Positions 50,541 through 61,189 of a stretch of DNA of 64,000 bases are shown here, one piece after another. Origin of the DNA: Archivesica marissinica (Eukaryota > Mollusca > Bivalvia > Venerida > Vesicomyidae); contig CM026403.1 in the NCBI GenBank assembly GCA_014843695.1, forward strand, positions 48,711,382 through 48,775,381. Reading direction: 5' to 3'. A program made the position numbers and the translations under genes. The stretch's first letter is position 1. Every line of letters starts with the position of its first letter. The notes beneath the pieces are model-generated. The model saw nothing but the letters and a program-made list of their open reading frames with translations, made no database searches and had not been told where the DNA came from.

Positions 50541-50789
50541 TATACTTTATTTATTTTACAACGATTGCGAAGCAAGTTTTTTAACAACTTATATTAATCA
50601 CTCTCGTTGACGCGGATGAAAGCGTATATGTGGTCATTCATGTGGGAGGAAACCGGAGTACCCGGAGAAAACCCACCTGTCCGATCTGGCGACCATCGTA
50701 CCATCTCACATACTTCCCGGTCCGAGAATCGAACCCGGGTCGCATTGATGAGAAGCGAGCGCGCTAACCACTGCGCTAATCGGACAGCC
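50541..50789 (-). mobile_element. SINE family A with target-site duplication
   Basis: Minus-strand head GGCTGTCCGATTAGCGCAGT, B-box GGGTTCGATTC, body and shared tail are all present. An 8-bp duplication, AACGTGTT, lies at 50529-50536 and 50790-50797, so the SINE inserted into the decayed tRNA-like fragment on its left. Confidence 0.9.
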
Positions 50790-50797
50790 AACGTGTT

Positions 50798-51088
50798 AAT
50801 CACGGGATAGTCTGTGCAGTACTCTGTTTAGCATATTTATACGAAACAACATGTATTTTATCAATGAAAAATAATCTAAATTGTCATAGACAGTTGACGT
50901 TCATTAATTTGGCGGCCATGTTGGACGCCATCTTTGATATATGTATTATCCATATGCTTTGCTCACTGCTTCACGCAGTTCCGTGGTCCTTGAACTAGAA
51001 TTGTAGATAAATTTAATCCCACGCATTTTCCTGTATACGTAATTTGACAAAATCATTACCAACAACAAATACTTACCAGACTTAGTGT
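50798..51088. other. No recognisable feature
   Basis: Unique sequence; contains GGCGGCCATGTTGGACGCCA at about 50911. Nothing else is seen. Confidence 0.45.
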
Positions 51089-51290
51089 ATGTATACATTT
51101 ATTTTAACACGATTGCGAACAAGTTCTTACTTTATTAGTTCACCGCTACCGATATTTGATTCTATAAGGGAGGGAGATTATGCAATGTGGATAGAAGTAC
51201 CCTGACTAAGGACCACCGTAGGACTTGAACTCACAACCCATCCGTTACCAGGCGGACATCGTATTTATTACACAACGAAGGCTCCACTCT
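51089..51290 (-). mobile_element. SINE related to family B, decayed
   Basis: The 3' tail (AAGAACTTGTTCGCAATCGT) and a tRNA-like head with a B-box-like GAGTTCAAGTCC are visible on the minus strand. The body is strongly diverged from 31987-32221. It may be a separate subfamily using the same tail. Confidence 0.6.
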
Positions 51291-51310
51291 TTCCTTCCGA
51301 GTCACTAAAT

Positions 51311-51622
51311 GGCTTTGTTTGTTTGTTGTTTGTGTGTTTGTTGTTTGTTTTGTTTGAATGTTTGTTTGCATTTGGGTAAAACGTCGCACCAACATATTAG
51401 GCCGTACGGTGACTCTCTGGCTATTGGTAAAGGAAGATCCTCGGGTGCCACTCCGAGCAATAGTTCAGTCACGGACCTGCAGCAGGATAGAACCACAAAC
51501 CTTCCACAGTCCAAGCGAATGGCTTCAATACCTGAAATAATTCGACATTCCCAGTTTGATTTGAGCGGCGATAGGCATGCTATATATTTGAAGCTAACGA
51601 CCATAACAATTCGACCACGCGA
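51311..51622 (-). mobile_element. SINE family D, decayed, with T/G-rich 3' tail
   Basis: On the minus strand: decayed head, AACTGGGAATGTCGAATTAT, GGTTTGTGGTTCTATCC, CACCCGAGGATCTTCC, then GTTGGTGCGACGTTTTACCC and a CAAACAAACA-rich tail (51311-51370). The reading frames over this stretch are by-products. Confidence 0.7.
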
Positions 51623-52631
51623 ACAATTAGCTTTATAATAAGCATTTAGCCATCCCCGGTAGCAAAACATCGTACAATGTGCAGTTTCCAGTGGTGATTG
51701 AACAGGAAAGGAAATATTGGAATATAATGAGTTTACGATCGAGCGAACGGATAGGAATTATGCCAACAGCAGTCTTGCCACACGTCTAAATCATTAAACG
51801 TTGCTCTGATTGAGTGGTTCTTCTAGAAATTAAAGATATAATAAGATCATTTATAAAGATATTACTGTGCTGTGCAAGATCGATTGTTCGTATTGTGCTC
51901 GTCAAACGGTCTTGATCGGTTTAGCGTGAAGAGTGTCAGATCTTTAAGATCCAGGTATGTATGTATATGATAGAACAGCGAAAACATCCATCATGAAATA
52001 TGTACGAATGGCGGTGATGGTTGTAAAACAACAAAATTAATGAATTGCCTATTATATATATAGTGTATAAAAACATACAGTCTGTTCATTTATAGAGCCA
52101 ATATTTCATTTGTTCTGGTACTAAGAGGTATTACAATCAAACCAAAAAACAGCCAAAATATCACACATGTAATGGTAAAACTGAGAATTGACACCGGTTC
52201 ACCTTGTGAATGACGTCACACTGTTTACACACTGTATTCCTCCGCCAAATATCACAGTATATCCCACCTTCAGTTTGCATTGCCTGACTTCTTGTATCAA
52301 ACCTTTTCTCCACATCAACTAGTCTGTAGTCTTATATTCTCCAAAAATAACACACACACTATGCACTGCCTGTCATGAAAATTTTAAAAGAAAAACGCAC
52401 TATATGTATCAGGACTACATTCGCGTAGACTTCAAATGTACTTCCGCCTATTTACGTATATATACAACATGAGTGTGTGTTTTCTTGAGTTTAGCGTTGG
52501 TTTACAACAGATAATAATTATAGTAGTTGCAATATTTGTGTCACAGACTGAAATCTGCTAGTTTTACTAGCATTGTGTACCGGATTTATTGTTGGTCACA
52601 TGAAATATTCATACACCATAGCAGTTATATG
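51623..52631. other. About 1 kb with no recognisable gene
   Basis: AT-rich unique sequence with a short TATATATATA tract near 52055 and TGACGTCA at 52211-52218. I see no domain-bearing frame or SINE promoter. Confidence 0.55.
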
Positions 52632-53095
52632 TGGTTTGTTGGTTTCTGGAGTTTAACATCACACCAACAGCTTATGTGTAGGTCAACTAGACGACTCCCC
52701 ATATATTATTAGTGGCGGAAGACCCCGGATGTACAATCCGAGCAGTGTTTCAGGCACGAACGGTTAGAACCGTCGACCCTTTTTTAATAATATATTTTGT
52801 TATTTCTTAGCATACAAACATAATGTTCACATATTAACAATACACATAGCACTACATGAATATGTAATATGTACCCGTATGCTTACATTAATTTCAAAAT
52901 TCATTTCTATGTAAGCAGTGTGCATGTTATAAAATATGTCATTTTGTAATGTGACCCCGATTGGTACATTTTTAACACATATTGAATCATGAAAACTGTT
53001 TAGGGGGAGACCAGAACCGCTGACCATCATAAACCAACTGGATAGCTTCATCACTTGTCAGAATTCGACATCCCCAGTTGGATTGGAACAGTAAA
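52632..53095 (-). mobile_element. SINE family D, interrupted by about 225 bp
   Basis: The tail part (52632-52780: GGTTTGTTGG, GAGTTTAACATCACACCAAC, GGCGGAAGACCCCGG) and the head-side part (53005-53095: AACCAACTGGATAGCTTCAT, GAATTCGACATCCCCAGTTG) fit one minus-strand family D element. The intervening 52780-53005 is AT-rich, begins with a T-run and is not seen elsewhere in the window. Confidence 0.6.
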
Positions 53096-53169
53096 TGTAA
53101 CGCGGTGTATCGTGGGTCATAGGTTGCTATACGACCGTGGTTTCACATTAAGTGTAAATATAATATATC

Positions 53170-53468
53170 AAACGTGTGCAGGTCGTCTTCTCAGCATGCA
53201 CCGATCGTCTTCTCAACATTCGCATTGTCGTCTTCTCAAACGTGTACAGGTCGTCTTCTCAAACGTGTGCAGGTCGTCTTCTCAACATTCGCATGTCGTC
53301 TTCTCAAACGTGAACAGGTCGTCTTCGCAAACGTGTACATGTCGTCTTCTCAACATTCGCATGTCGTATTCGCAAACGTGTACAGGTCGTCTTCGCAAAC
53401 GTGTACATGTCGTCTTCGCAAACATGTATACATACCGTCCTTTCAAACATGTAACGGTCGTTTTCTCC
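53170..53468. repeat. 22/23-bp minisatellite, about 13 copies in two forms
   Basis: Two unit types alternate irregularly: CAGGTCGTCTTCTCAAACGT plus GTA (23 bp) and GTCGTCTTCTCAACATTCGC plus AT (22 bp). Variants have TTCGC for TTCTC. Copies decay towards 53460. CpG content is high for this window. Confidence 0.9.
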
Positions 53469-53722
53469 TGGGATGTGCATTTTCACGTCTGCTCCGACGT
53501 GCACTATTTCGCCTCCTCTTCTGATGTGCACTGTCTCACCCCCGCCCCCTGTGCAGTGTCTGTTTATCCCCGGACGCACACCCGGCATGGGAATTCGCAA
53601 TGAGAGTTCCAACTCGTTTTGTTGAATCCTACTTTTGTTTCATGTTCCATAATACTGGTGTCTCGTCTCCAATTATTGACGGAAGTAGCAAAAACTGTTA
53701 TTGGTGTAATTTCCTTTTTCCT

Positions 53723-55469
53723 GGTAATAGTCTAATGTCTTTACACGCTATCTACGATAGTGTAGGTAATAGTCTAATGTCTTTACACGCTATCTACGAT
53801 AGTGTAGGTAATAGTCTAATGTCTTTACACGCTATCTACGATAGTGTAGGTAATAGTCTAATGTCTGTACACGCTATCTACGATAGTGTAGGTAATAGTC
53901 TAATGTCTTTACACGCTATCTACGATAGTGTAGGTAATAGTCTAATGTCTTTACACGCTATCTACGATAGTGTAGGTAATAGTCTAATGTCTTTACACGC
54001 TATCTACGATAGTGTAGGTAATAGTCTAATGTCTTTACACGCTATCTACGATAGTGTAGGTAATAGTCTAATGTCTTTACACGCTATCTACGATAGTGTA
54101 GGTAATNNNNNNNNNNNNNNNNNNNNNNNNNNNNNNNNNNNNNNNNNNNNNNNNNNNNNNNNNNNNNNNNNNNNNNNNNNNNNNNNNNNNNNNNNNNNNN
54201 NNNNNNNNNNNNNNNNNNNNNNNNNNNNNNNNNNNNNNNNNNNNNNNNNNNNNNNNNNNNNNNNNNNNNNNNNNNNNNNNNNNNNNNNNNNNNNNNNNNN
54301 NNNNNNNNNNNNNNNNNNNNNNNNNNNNNNNNNNNNNNNNNNNNNNNNNNNNNNNNNNNNNNNNNNNNNNNNNNNNNNNNNNNNNNNNNNNNNNNNNNNN
54401 NNNNNNNNNNNNNNNNNNNNNNNNNNNNNNNNNNNNNNNNNNNNNNNNNNNNNNNNNNNNNNNNNNNNNNNNNNNNNNNNNNNNNNNNNNNNNNNNNNNN
54501 NNNNNNNNNNNNNNNNNNNNNNNNNNNNNNNNNNNNNNNNNNNNNNNNNNNNNNNNNNNNNNNNNNNNNNNNNNNNNNNNNNNNNNNNNNNNNNNNNNNN
54601 NNNNNNNNNNNNNNNNNNNNNNNNNNNNNNNNNNNNNNNNNNNNNNNNNNNNNNNNNNNNNNNNNNNNNNNNNNNNNNNNNNNNNNNNNNNNNNNNNNNN
54701 NNNNNNNNNNNNNNNNNNNNNNNNNNNNNNNNNNNNNNNNNNNNNNNNNNNNNNNNNNNNNNNNNNNNNNNNNNNNNNNNNNNNNNNNNNNNNNNNNNNN
54801 NNNNNNNNNNNNNNNNNNNNNNNNNNNNNNNNNNNNNNNNNNNNNNNNNNNNNNNNNNNNNNNNNNNNNNNNNNNNNNNNNNNNNNNNNNNNNNNNNNNN
54901 NNNNNNNNNNNNNNNNNNNNNNNNNNNNNNNNNNNNNNNNNNNNNNNNNNNNNNNNNNNNNNNNNNNNNNNNNNNNNNNNNNNNNNNNNNNNNNNNNNNN
55001 NNNNNNNNNNNNNNNNNNNNNNNNNNNNNNNNNNNNNNNNNNNNNNNNNNNNNNNNNNNNNNNNNNNNNNNNNNNNNNNNNNNNNNNNNNNNNNNNNNNN
55101 NNNNNNCACGCTATCTACGATAGTGTAGGTAATAGTCTAATGTCTTTACACGCTATCTACGATAGTGTAGGTAATAGTCTAATGTCTTTACACGCTATCT
55201 ACGATAGTGTAGGTAATAGTCTAATGTCTTTACACGCTATCTACGATAGTGTAGGTAATAGTCTAATGTCTTTACACGCTATCTACGATAGTGTAGGTAA
55301 TAGTCTAATGTCTGTACACGCTATCTACGATAGTGTAGGTAATAGTCTAATGTCTTTACACGCTATCTACGATAGTGTAGGTAATAGTCTAATGTCTTTA
55401 CACGCTATCTACGATAGTGTAGGTAATAGTCTAATGTCTTTACACGCTATCTACGATAGTGTAGGTAAT
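53723..55469. repeat. 42-bp minisatellite interrupted by an assembly gap
   Basis: About nine units are visible on each side of the gap. The unit contains GGTAATAGTCTAATGTCTTT and ACACGCTATCTACGATAGTG plus TA. Almost all copies are identical apart from one CTGTAC variant on each side (53868 and 55314). ACACGCTATC and GATAGTGT nearly mirror each other around TAC, so each unit can form a small imperfect hairpin. Identical units across the gap suggest the array was collapsed or cut in assembly. Confidence 0.95.
54107..55106. other. Assembly gap (1,000 N)
   Basis: Exactly 1,000 ambiguous bases inside the 42-bp array; probably a placeholder. True array length is unknown. Confidence 0.99.
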
Positions 55470-55603
55470 CAGCCAATCGAGAGTACTTCATACTTCAGAG
55501 TTACTGCGAAGACAAGTAAAAATAACTTTAACCTCTCTAAGTATGACATTGACCTTGTAGATATGTATCTGGAGGTTGTAAGAGCACGCCTCATCCGATG
55601 CGT

Positions 55604-55735
55604 TTTAGCGCTATTGCGAAACAAAGTTTTTCTACAACTTATATTAATCTCTCTCTAGACCTTATTTCTGATGGAATTCATCACCACGAGGGAGAGAGAA
55701 GAGGAACTGTGAAATGTAAATGCCTTGCTAAATGA
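55604..55735 (-). mobile_element. SINE family B fragment
   Basis: The 3' half is present on the minus strand: CCTCTTCTCTCTCCCTCGTG, GATGAATTCCATCAGAAATA, then AGATTAATATAAGTTG and GTTTCGCAATAGCGC. The tRNA-like head is missing. Confidence 0.75.
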
Positions 55736-55855
55736 TAACCAGCATATAATCCCCGTGATGACGTCAACGGGTTTAATACCTGTGTGCTGTGTGTTCCGAG
55801 TCGATGATGGCTGTATTTCATATAAATGCCACACATGGAACATGCTAATTAGGAA

Positions 55856-56031
55856 TTCCCCGTCTGACCCTAATAAAATTAACAGTCTTTCAGCTGGGAC
55901 TTGAAACCGAGGTCTCGTGTCGGTGTACGTAAAAGAACCAGAGGAGATTCTGGAATGGGTCTCTGTCTGTATCATTGCACTATCCTCCAACAATCTAAAA
56001 TGACTAAACTCTTCAGGAGGCGTCACTCATG
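55856..56031 (+). mobile_element. SINE family C, 5'-truncated
   Basis: Begins at CCCCGTCTGACCCTAATAAA after the B-box and runs through AGACTCTGGAATGGG-like sequence to CTTCAGGAGGCGTCACTCAT. Head and extreme 3' end are absent. A short deletion occurs near 55925. Confidence 0.82.
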
Positions 56032-56388
56032 TACCATTCCAGAGATTCCTCTCCTCGGACAGACTCTGCAAACACGATATATTTGGTATCCGAGGAATAG
56101 AAACGATGTACCAAGTGATCTTCATTGCATCACATAACATTTATTACGATAATAACACTAACTACATGCACGGGGTACATTTAATGGTTGCTTATAAATG
56201 ACCAGTGCAGGATCCATCCGGGTGCATACTATCTTAACGAAACATAAACCAGGCGCCGGTGTCACAAGGATAACGTAACATACTTCTACATTCCAAAGTG
56301 CGTCATTGGATAGCCATTATATTTAGATAGCCATTCAAAAACGACAGCTTAAGCTCGTTCGTGAATCCGCATTTAATGTTCTAATACA
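56032..56388. other. No recognisable feature
   Basis: Unique sequence between SINE copies; nothing supported. Confidence 0.5.
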
Positions 56389-56627
56389 TGACTGTCCGGT
56401 TAGCGCAGTGGTTATCACGCTCGCTTCTCACCAATGCAATGTGTGTAACTGGAAGTATGTAAGGTGGTCGCCAAATTTGACGGGCGGGATTTCTCAGGGT
56501 ACCCCCAGATTCCTCTCACACGAATGACCACGTAATGTATAGGCTTTCATCCGCACCAACGAGAGTGATTAGTATATGTTGTTAAAGCTTGTTTCGCAAT
56601 CGTTGTCAAATAAATACAATTTATACT
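56389..56627 (+). mobile_element. SINE family A lacking its B-box
   Basis: The head GACTGTCCGGTTAGCGCAGT is followed by CTCGCTTCTCACCAATGCAA, but the next bases, where GGTTCGATCC should be, are deleted or replaced. Body and tail (GAGAGTGATTAGTATATGTT, TTTCGCAATCGTTGTCAAAT) are recognisable. With no B-box this copy is unlikely to be transcribed by RNA polymerase III. Confidence 0.85.
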
Positions 56628-56794
56628 TAATAGAGTTAAGACACATGTGCGAGCACCTTAAAGATGCAACTAGTTCTTTGGTTTTACGTCAGTCAGGTTA
56701 GTGCTATACTATTATATAGCGAAACCCATTGCATTTGCAAAACTTGTAAAATACAATTGCATCTGTCGTACAGACCTAATCGCATACATATTGT

Positions 56795-57232
56795 TGTAGT
56801 TAATGACACTGAGATATGCTTCAAATATTGATCTCTATATTCCAAGACCTAGATGTGAAATGTACAAGAAATCTTTAGAATACTCTGGTCCAAAGATATG
56901 GAATTGTCTACCATTGGAAATTAAGACGCCCAGATCATTAAATATGTTCAAGACAAAATGTAAATTATGGATAAAACAACTTTTTAATCGGTAGACACTA
57001 GAATGCTATATATATACTGATTGTCATTCAGTATGCTTATGTCGTTTTGTATTTCGATAACATTACCTGATTTGCATTATACATGTATATTGCATGGCGT
57101 AGCTGTGTACTTTGGTAATAATTATTGTGTATGTGCAGTAATGCTATAGTGTTAAGACATTTAAGAGGGCCCTAAGGGAGATTAGTTCAGAACTAATTAG
57201 GTCACCCTCTATAAATAAAGAAATATATCTTG
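56795..57232 (+). mobile_element. LINE (non-LTR retrotransposon) 3' end: last part of ORF2 plus 3' UTR
   Basis: The frame 56803-56994 ends a protein with the pattern YSGPKIWNCLPLEI, then a Phe-Lys near the C terminus. This pattern is typical of the last residues of non-LTR reverse-transcriptase polyproteins. It is followed by about 240 bp of untranslated sequence ending GTCACCCTCTATAAATAAAG, as expected for a LINE 3' end. Everything upstream, including the reverse-transcriptase and endonuclease domains, is missing, so this is a 5'-truncated dead copy. Confidence 0.8.
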
Positions 57233-57807
57233 TAGAAGCAACATAATGTCAATAGAAACTCTGTAAATGTTCATCTTTCTCAGCTTAGAACATCAACTTT
57301 CCATTAGTACATTATGGATGGAATATGTCATAATATAATATTTACTCATACTGCATCATAGTTGAAGACCTGTGTCGCATAGGAACAAAATAGAGTAATT
57401 ATAGTGGAACGTAAATAACACGAATCCACTTTTTTGTTTCCAATAAAGAGTAGTCAAGGGAACTAAGTCGTGTACGATTTTTCGGCTAGGTCATTTTGAA
57501 ATATTTTTATTGAAGCGAAATGGTCTTTGTGTAATGCTGTCAGAATTATTGTTGTGACCTTCCGACGCTCACTGACAGTGTCTTCTGGCACACAGACCGT
57601 TATAAACTCGAACTACACATATCTATAAAATGTTGAATGGGAACGTGTCTGTTTATGCTTAGAAACTCTCAGTATTCATCTAATATGAATGTATGATTAT
57701 TGGGTAATAGTTGTTTGATACAATTATATGATAACTATTTTTGAAGTTGTTACAGTCACTTTGAACAGGAAGATGACTTTAATGCTAGATGGAGTAGCTA
57801 TGTAGTA
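57233..57807. other. 3' flank of the transporter gene
   Basis: Unique sequence. On the minus strand an AATAAA hexamer lies at 57506-57511, about 300 bp past the stop codon, and could be the polyadenylation signal. Otherwise nothing is recognised. Confidence 0.4.
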
Positions 57808-59322
57808 TCAAGGTGTATACGCCGGAAGTGGCGTTGGGAATGTTGGATCCTCTTCTAGTTCATCAACAATCTCTAGCTGTCTACCGGAAACGAGCCGCTG
57901 CTTTTCTCCTCTGTATAATGGCGGCTCGGTAAATGCAGATATCAAATCGTAGGTTCCAACCTTCTTCAAGTCTCTGTACAATAACAGCATAATCATTAGC
58001 ATTACTATGTAGAGAATTGCTTCAACAATGTAAGCGAAGCCAGGAAAAAAATAGGCCGTCGCTCCGAACAAACTCACAAAAATCACGGTCCCTAGTAGCT
58101 TAGACGCCGTCTCCGCACTTGCCAGCAGTGAAAACATTTTACCCATTTCATTTTCCTCTACACTTTTGCTCATTAACGATCGTATTGATGATGTAATCAT
58201 TCCAGCAAACGACCCGATAATGACTGATACATACATCATCCAAGAATCCTCGATAAATCCCGCCCAGAACAGCCGAATAATCTTGCATAATAAACCTACT
58301 ATTACTATGGCTGCGTCGGGAAGGTTTAACATGTTTGACAAGATAGGTAACACCACAATAAGACACACACCCATGACGGCGTAGTCCACCGACAGCAGGT
58401 ACCCATACCAGGACTTTGGCCAGCTTAGTGGACTATGAGTCACGAACAGCAACGTAATATCAGTCTCACCGACCTTGCACGTCTGGTTCATAAGCGATAC
58501 CAGGAACAGAATCAAAATGATCTTCCTGCCTTGATTTAATCGCTTCTTTCCGAGGACACTCAGCGATTCTTTCATATTTTCACAAATGCACATATTTCCT
58601 ATTCGCCCTTTCGTTATTTCCGAGTCAGATCTTTCAACTTGCAATGGAATGCTCTCTGGCATGCAAATGATTGTTATAAGAACAACTACAGCATGTATGA
58701 TAATCACGGTACACAATGTAGCAGGCATATCAGATAAGTCCTGGTAGAGTCCGGCCAACAGCGCTCCAGCAAACAATCCGAAGAAATTCATAGCTAATAA
58801 CTTTCCTAGTTTTCTAGTTCGATCGTCTTTGTCAGTTATATCGGACGCATAGCTGTTCACAGCCATTGTTATCACCGAACTTTTGCCAAACGCACCTTGA
58901 ACAAGTGCGCCTGAGAGGATAAAAAATATGGAGTTATCAACAGAAACTAGACTCATCATATAAAAGAGCACGGACAACACACTACCAAGGCTAGGCAGCA
59001 TCATCGGTATTTTCCGGCCATATTTGTCGCTCCACGCACCGCAGAATAGTCCTAAAAATATGGCGGGGAAATTGACCAACATCCGGTAGTAGATCAAGTA
59101 GTTTCCTGCTTCCGATTGAATTTCGTCTTCAAGATTGGGAAACGAATTTAAATTACTACATATCGAAACATTCGTCGGAAATCTAGTGTGGCAAACAACA
59201 CGGATAATATACGGTCGGATACTGGCGTCTAGCATCGATTCTCCAGTTTTGTACAGGAAGAAAATTAGCTCTGCAAGCATTATTGGAAAGGTGCACTGCC
59301 ATTTCACTGAATTTTCCATCAT
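57808..59322 (-). CDS. SLC46-family solute transporter (proton-coupled folate transporter-like), single exon
   Basis: The 504-residue product is a major facilitator superfamily membrane protein. Hydrophobic segments lie at about 12-24, 81-94, 107-127, 131-155, 176-193, 201-220, 266-279, 303-326, 334-355, 362-380, 406-425 and 427-449, consistent with 12 membrane helices. Residues 95-104 (GAWSDKYGRK) are the conserved loop 2-3 motif. DRTRKLGKL (167-175) and RSLMSKSVEENEMGKMFSLL (381-400) resemble conserved cytosolic and helix 10-11 segments of SLC46 proteins. NVS at 51-53 in the first external loop is a possible N-glycosylation site, as in the family. The acidic, proline-rich tail (468-504) should be cytosolic. 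SLC46A proteins are usually about 450-460 residues, so this looks complete with a longer tail. The start is the first of two adjacent Met codons. SLC46 members move folates, drugs or other organic anions, some using protons; the substrate here cannot be told. Confidence 0.9.
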   Translation of the reverse strand: MMENSVKWQCTFPIMLAELIFFLYKTGESMLDASIRPYIIRVVCHTRFPTNVSICSNLNSFPNLEDEIQSEAGNYLIYYRMLVNFPAIFLGLFCGAWSDKYGRKIPMMLPSLGSVLSVLFYMMSLVSVDNSIFFILSGALVQGAFGKSSVITMAVNSYASDITDKDDRTRKLGKLLAMNFFGLFAGALLAGLYQDLSDMPATLCTVIIIHAVVVLITIICMPESIPLQVERSDSEITKGRIGNMCICENMKESLSVLGKKRLNQGRKIILILFLVSLMNQTCKVGETDITLLFVTHSPLSWPKSWYGYLLSVDYAVMGVCLIVVLPILSNMLNLPDAAIVIVGLLCKIIRLFWAGFIEDSWMMYVSVIIGSFAGMITSSIRSLMSKSVEENEMGKMFSLLASAETASKLLGTVIFVSLFGATAYFFPGFAYIVEAILYIVMLMIMLLLYRDLKKVGTYDLISAFTEPPLYRGEKQRLVSGRQLEIVDELEEDPTFPTPLPAYTP

Positions 59323-59538
59323 TAAAGCTGTACTATATCGTCATAAATAGAGCTCTGCACACTAGCAATTCTATTTTGAATGATTTTGGGTTATCCTTTC
59401 CAACAGTTATGACGGTGTCATTGTTACTTCGTTGGGTTTCTATACTTTGCAGTGCTATCCCTTGCCTTAAATATAACCCTGAAAGCAACAAAACAAACAT
59501 TACAATAATGGTCCTTTAAATGCAGAGTCTACACATAG
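59323..59538 (-). promoter_or_regulatory. Upstream flank of the transporter gene (promoter or 5' UTR intron not resolved)
   Basis: On the minus strand a TATTTATGAC segment lies 16-30 bp before the start codon, and GTACAG stands just before CTTTAATGATGG. The first could be a weak TATA-like element and the second a splice acceptor for an upstream non-coding exon. Neither is proven. Confidence 0.25.
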
Positions 59539-60980
59539 AAGAAGAAGAAGAATGCTTTATTAAGACTTAAACGTTACAGTTTCTCGTCTGTAACATTTAA
59601 ACATATTTACAATATATAATTATAGTACAATATTATGATATATGCAATCATGATGAGGATGGACAAATGATGTAATGATTATGGACATATATGGAAACAT
59701 AATGACAATATCATGATGGATTTTAGACTATGAAAAACATGGTCATGACTGTATTAAGAGTGTAGGGAGTATTCAACTGGTAACTCGTATATCCTAAACA
59801 AGTAAATTACGAAGGGATAAAGCTTCATGAATATATTTACTAAAGTTAACCAGCTCTAGGGAATTGTCACATTGAAATATTTGCAATAATTTGAACATAC
59901 ATGGTCGATTAGAATATAAACGTTTAATATATTTTTTTCTTAATGTACTATACACCTCAAATTTAAACATGAAATGAAACTCATCTTCCACGTTGTTTGT
60001 ATTACACAATAAACATAACATTTCGTTTTGATCAATACGGTTTCTACCATATCTGCCAGTTTCAATCCGTAAGTTGTGCGCTGATAGTCTCAATTTTGTA
60101 AATGCAATTCTTAATTTTCTGCTTAGTATTATATCTAAGTACGATTCGTAACCAAAATTAATCTTTACATTTTTATATAATATAAGTACTTTATTTATTC
60201 GAAGATCAGCTTGTGAAGTCTGCAGAAAATCATCTATAATCATGTGTTTAAATTCAGAAATAAACTGTGTGTGGTCGATGACATGTGGGTTTTCCCATAT
60301 ATACAAAAAGCCAAATTTACTTAGCAATTCCCTAACTCTGGACAACCAATTACGTTTGCCAGTTACTAAATCGTCTAGACACGTATGTATCATCGACTTA
60401 ATAATTATATTTTCCGTTGTAACTATTTTTAACCAATATTTTACAACTTTTACATATCTACATATATACAAGGGTAGCTTCAAAGTTCATAATATACAGC
60501 TACATTACTAGTTGATTGCTTAACACCAAGAACTAACTTGCAGAATTACAAGTGCAATGTCTCTAAATTTTTAGCTTTTGAAAATCCCCATATTTCACGT
60601 AAAATGGATGATACTAGAGCATCGAAGAGCTGGAGAGCGGTTTTTGGTTTTGTCTCGTGTTTACGTAGATTAGCTGTTAGTATGTTCATAGCTTTTAGGC
60701 CTTTGCCATGGAGTTTTTGTGAATTTAAATTAAGATTACCGGTATAGTTAAGTGTAACACCAATGTAGTTAAAGTCATTGACCACTCGACGGCATCTCCC
60801 CGATAAACCATGCTCTCCTGTCTTTAGCCCACCCCGTTTACGGAACACCATTATCTTCGACTTTAAAACATTAACTTCAAGGCTCCATTTGTCACAATAA
60901 TACTTGTTTTTTGTTTTTGGGTTGGTGTTGTGTGTTGGTGTTTTGGGTTGTTTGTTTTTTGTTATGTCCATAGTCACCAG
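59539..60980 (-). mobile_element. LINE (non-LTR retrotransposon) remnant: end of reverse-transcriptase domain to 3' tail
   Basis: On the minus strand 60977-60546 encodes the last part of a reverse-transcriptase region: KWSLEVNVLKSKIMVFRK resembles the conserved W-x-L-x-V-N-x-x-K-S-K block, followed by FNYIGVTLN. An in-frame stop at about 60548 and a frame change near 60485 break the protein. 60483-59794 continues with a C-terminal domain including LRLSAHNLRIETGRY and a C-x2-C-x8-EDEFHF pattern common in LINE polyproteins. The 3' end has AATAAAG and then a TTC microsatellite (59539-59551). The 5' part is lost; a G/T-rich tract borders it at 60905-60965. A dead copy; clade not assigned. Confidence 0.85.
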
Positions 60981-61015
60981 AAGGTCTCATGTCGTGTACT
61001 TAATATAGAGCAGAG

Positions 61016-61189
61016 TTTATGCACATTTATTTTAGCTCGATGGCAAAATAAGTTCTTACAACATTAGTTTACTCGCTCTCGAGACCTCAATCAATTGCCT
61101 TAGGATACGGCCACTCGATTCTGATGGGGTTCTAGCTCATAACCTCCGTTTCACAACAGATGCTCCACAAAACAGCTATGGCGTCTCAG
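61016..61189 (-). mobile_element. SINE family B-like fragment
   Basis: The family B 3' tail (TTTATTTTAGCTCGATGGCA, ACTCGCTCTCGAGACCTCA on the plus strand) is followed by a decayed body and tRNA-like head remnants. It directly abuts a family D fragment. Confidence 0.6.

Noticed and set aside
51305..51670. Overlapping frames of 109-121 codons
   Set aside because: They lie over a decayed family D SINE and its T/G-rich tail.
53600..55658. 507-codon and 172-codon frames over the second gap
   Set aside because: Made of the 42-bp repeat and N; the non-repeat ends show no domain.
49177..55766. Perfect TGACGTCA octamers at 49177, 52211 and 55759 as CRE-type regulatory sites
   Set aside because: No gene or promoter is recognisable beside any of them, and three such octamers are not strong evidence of function.
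60242..60747. Plus-strand frames of 69-89 codons
   Set aside because: They are antisense to the LINE remnant and have no domain of their own.
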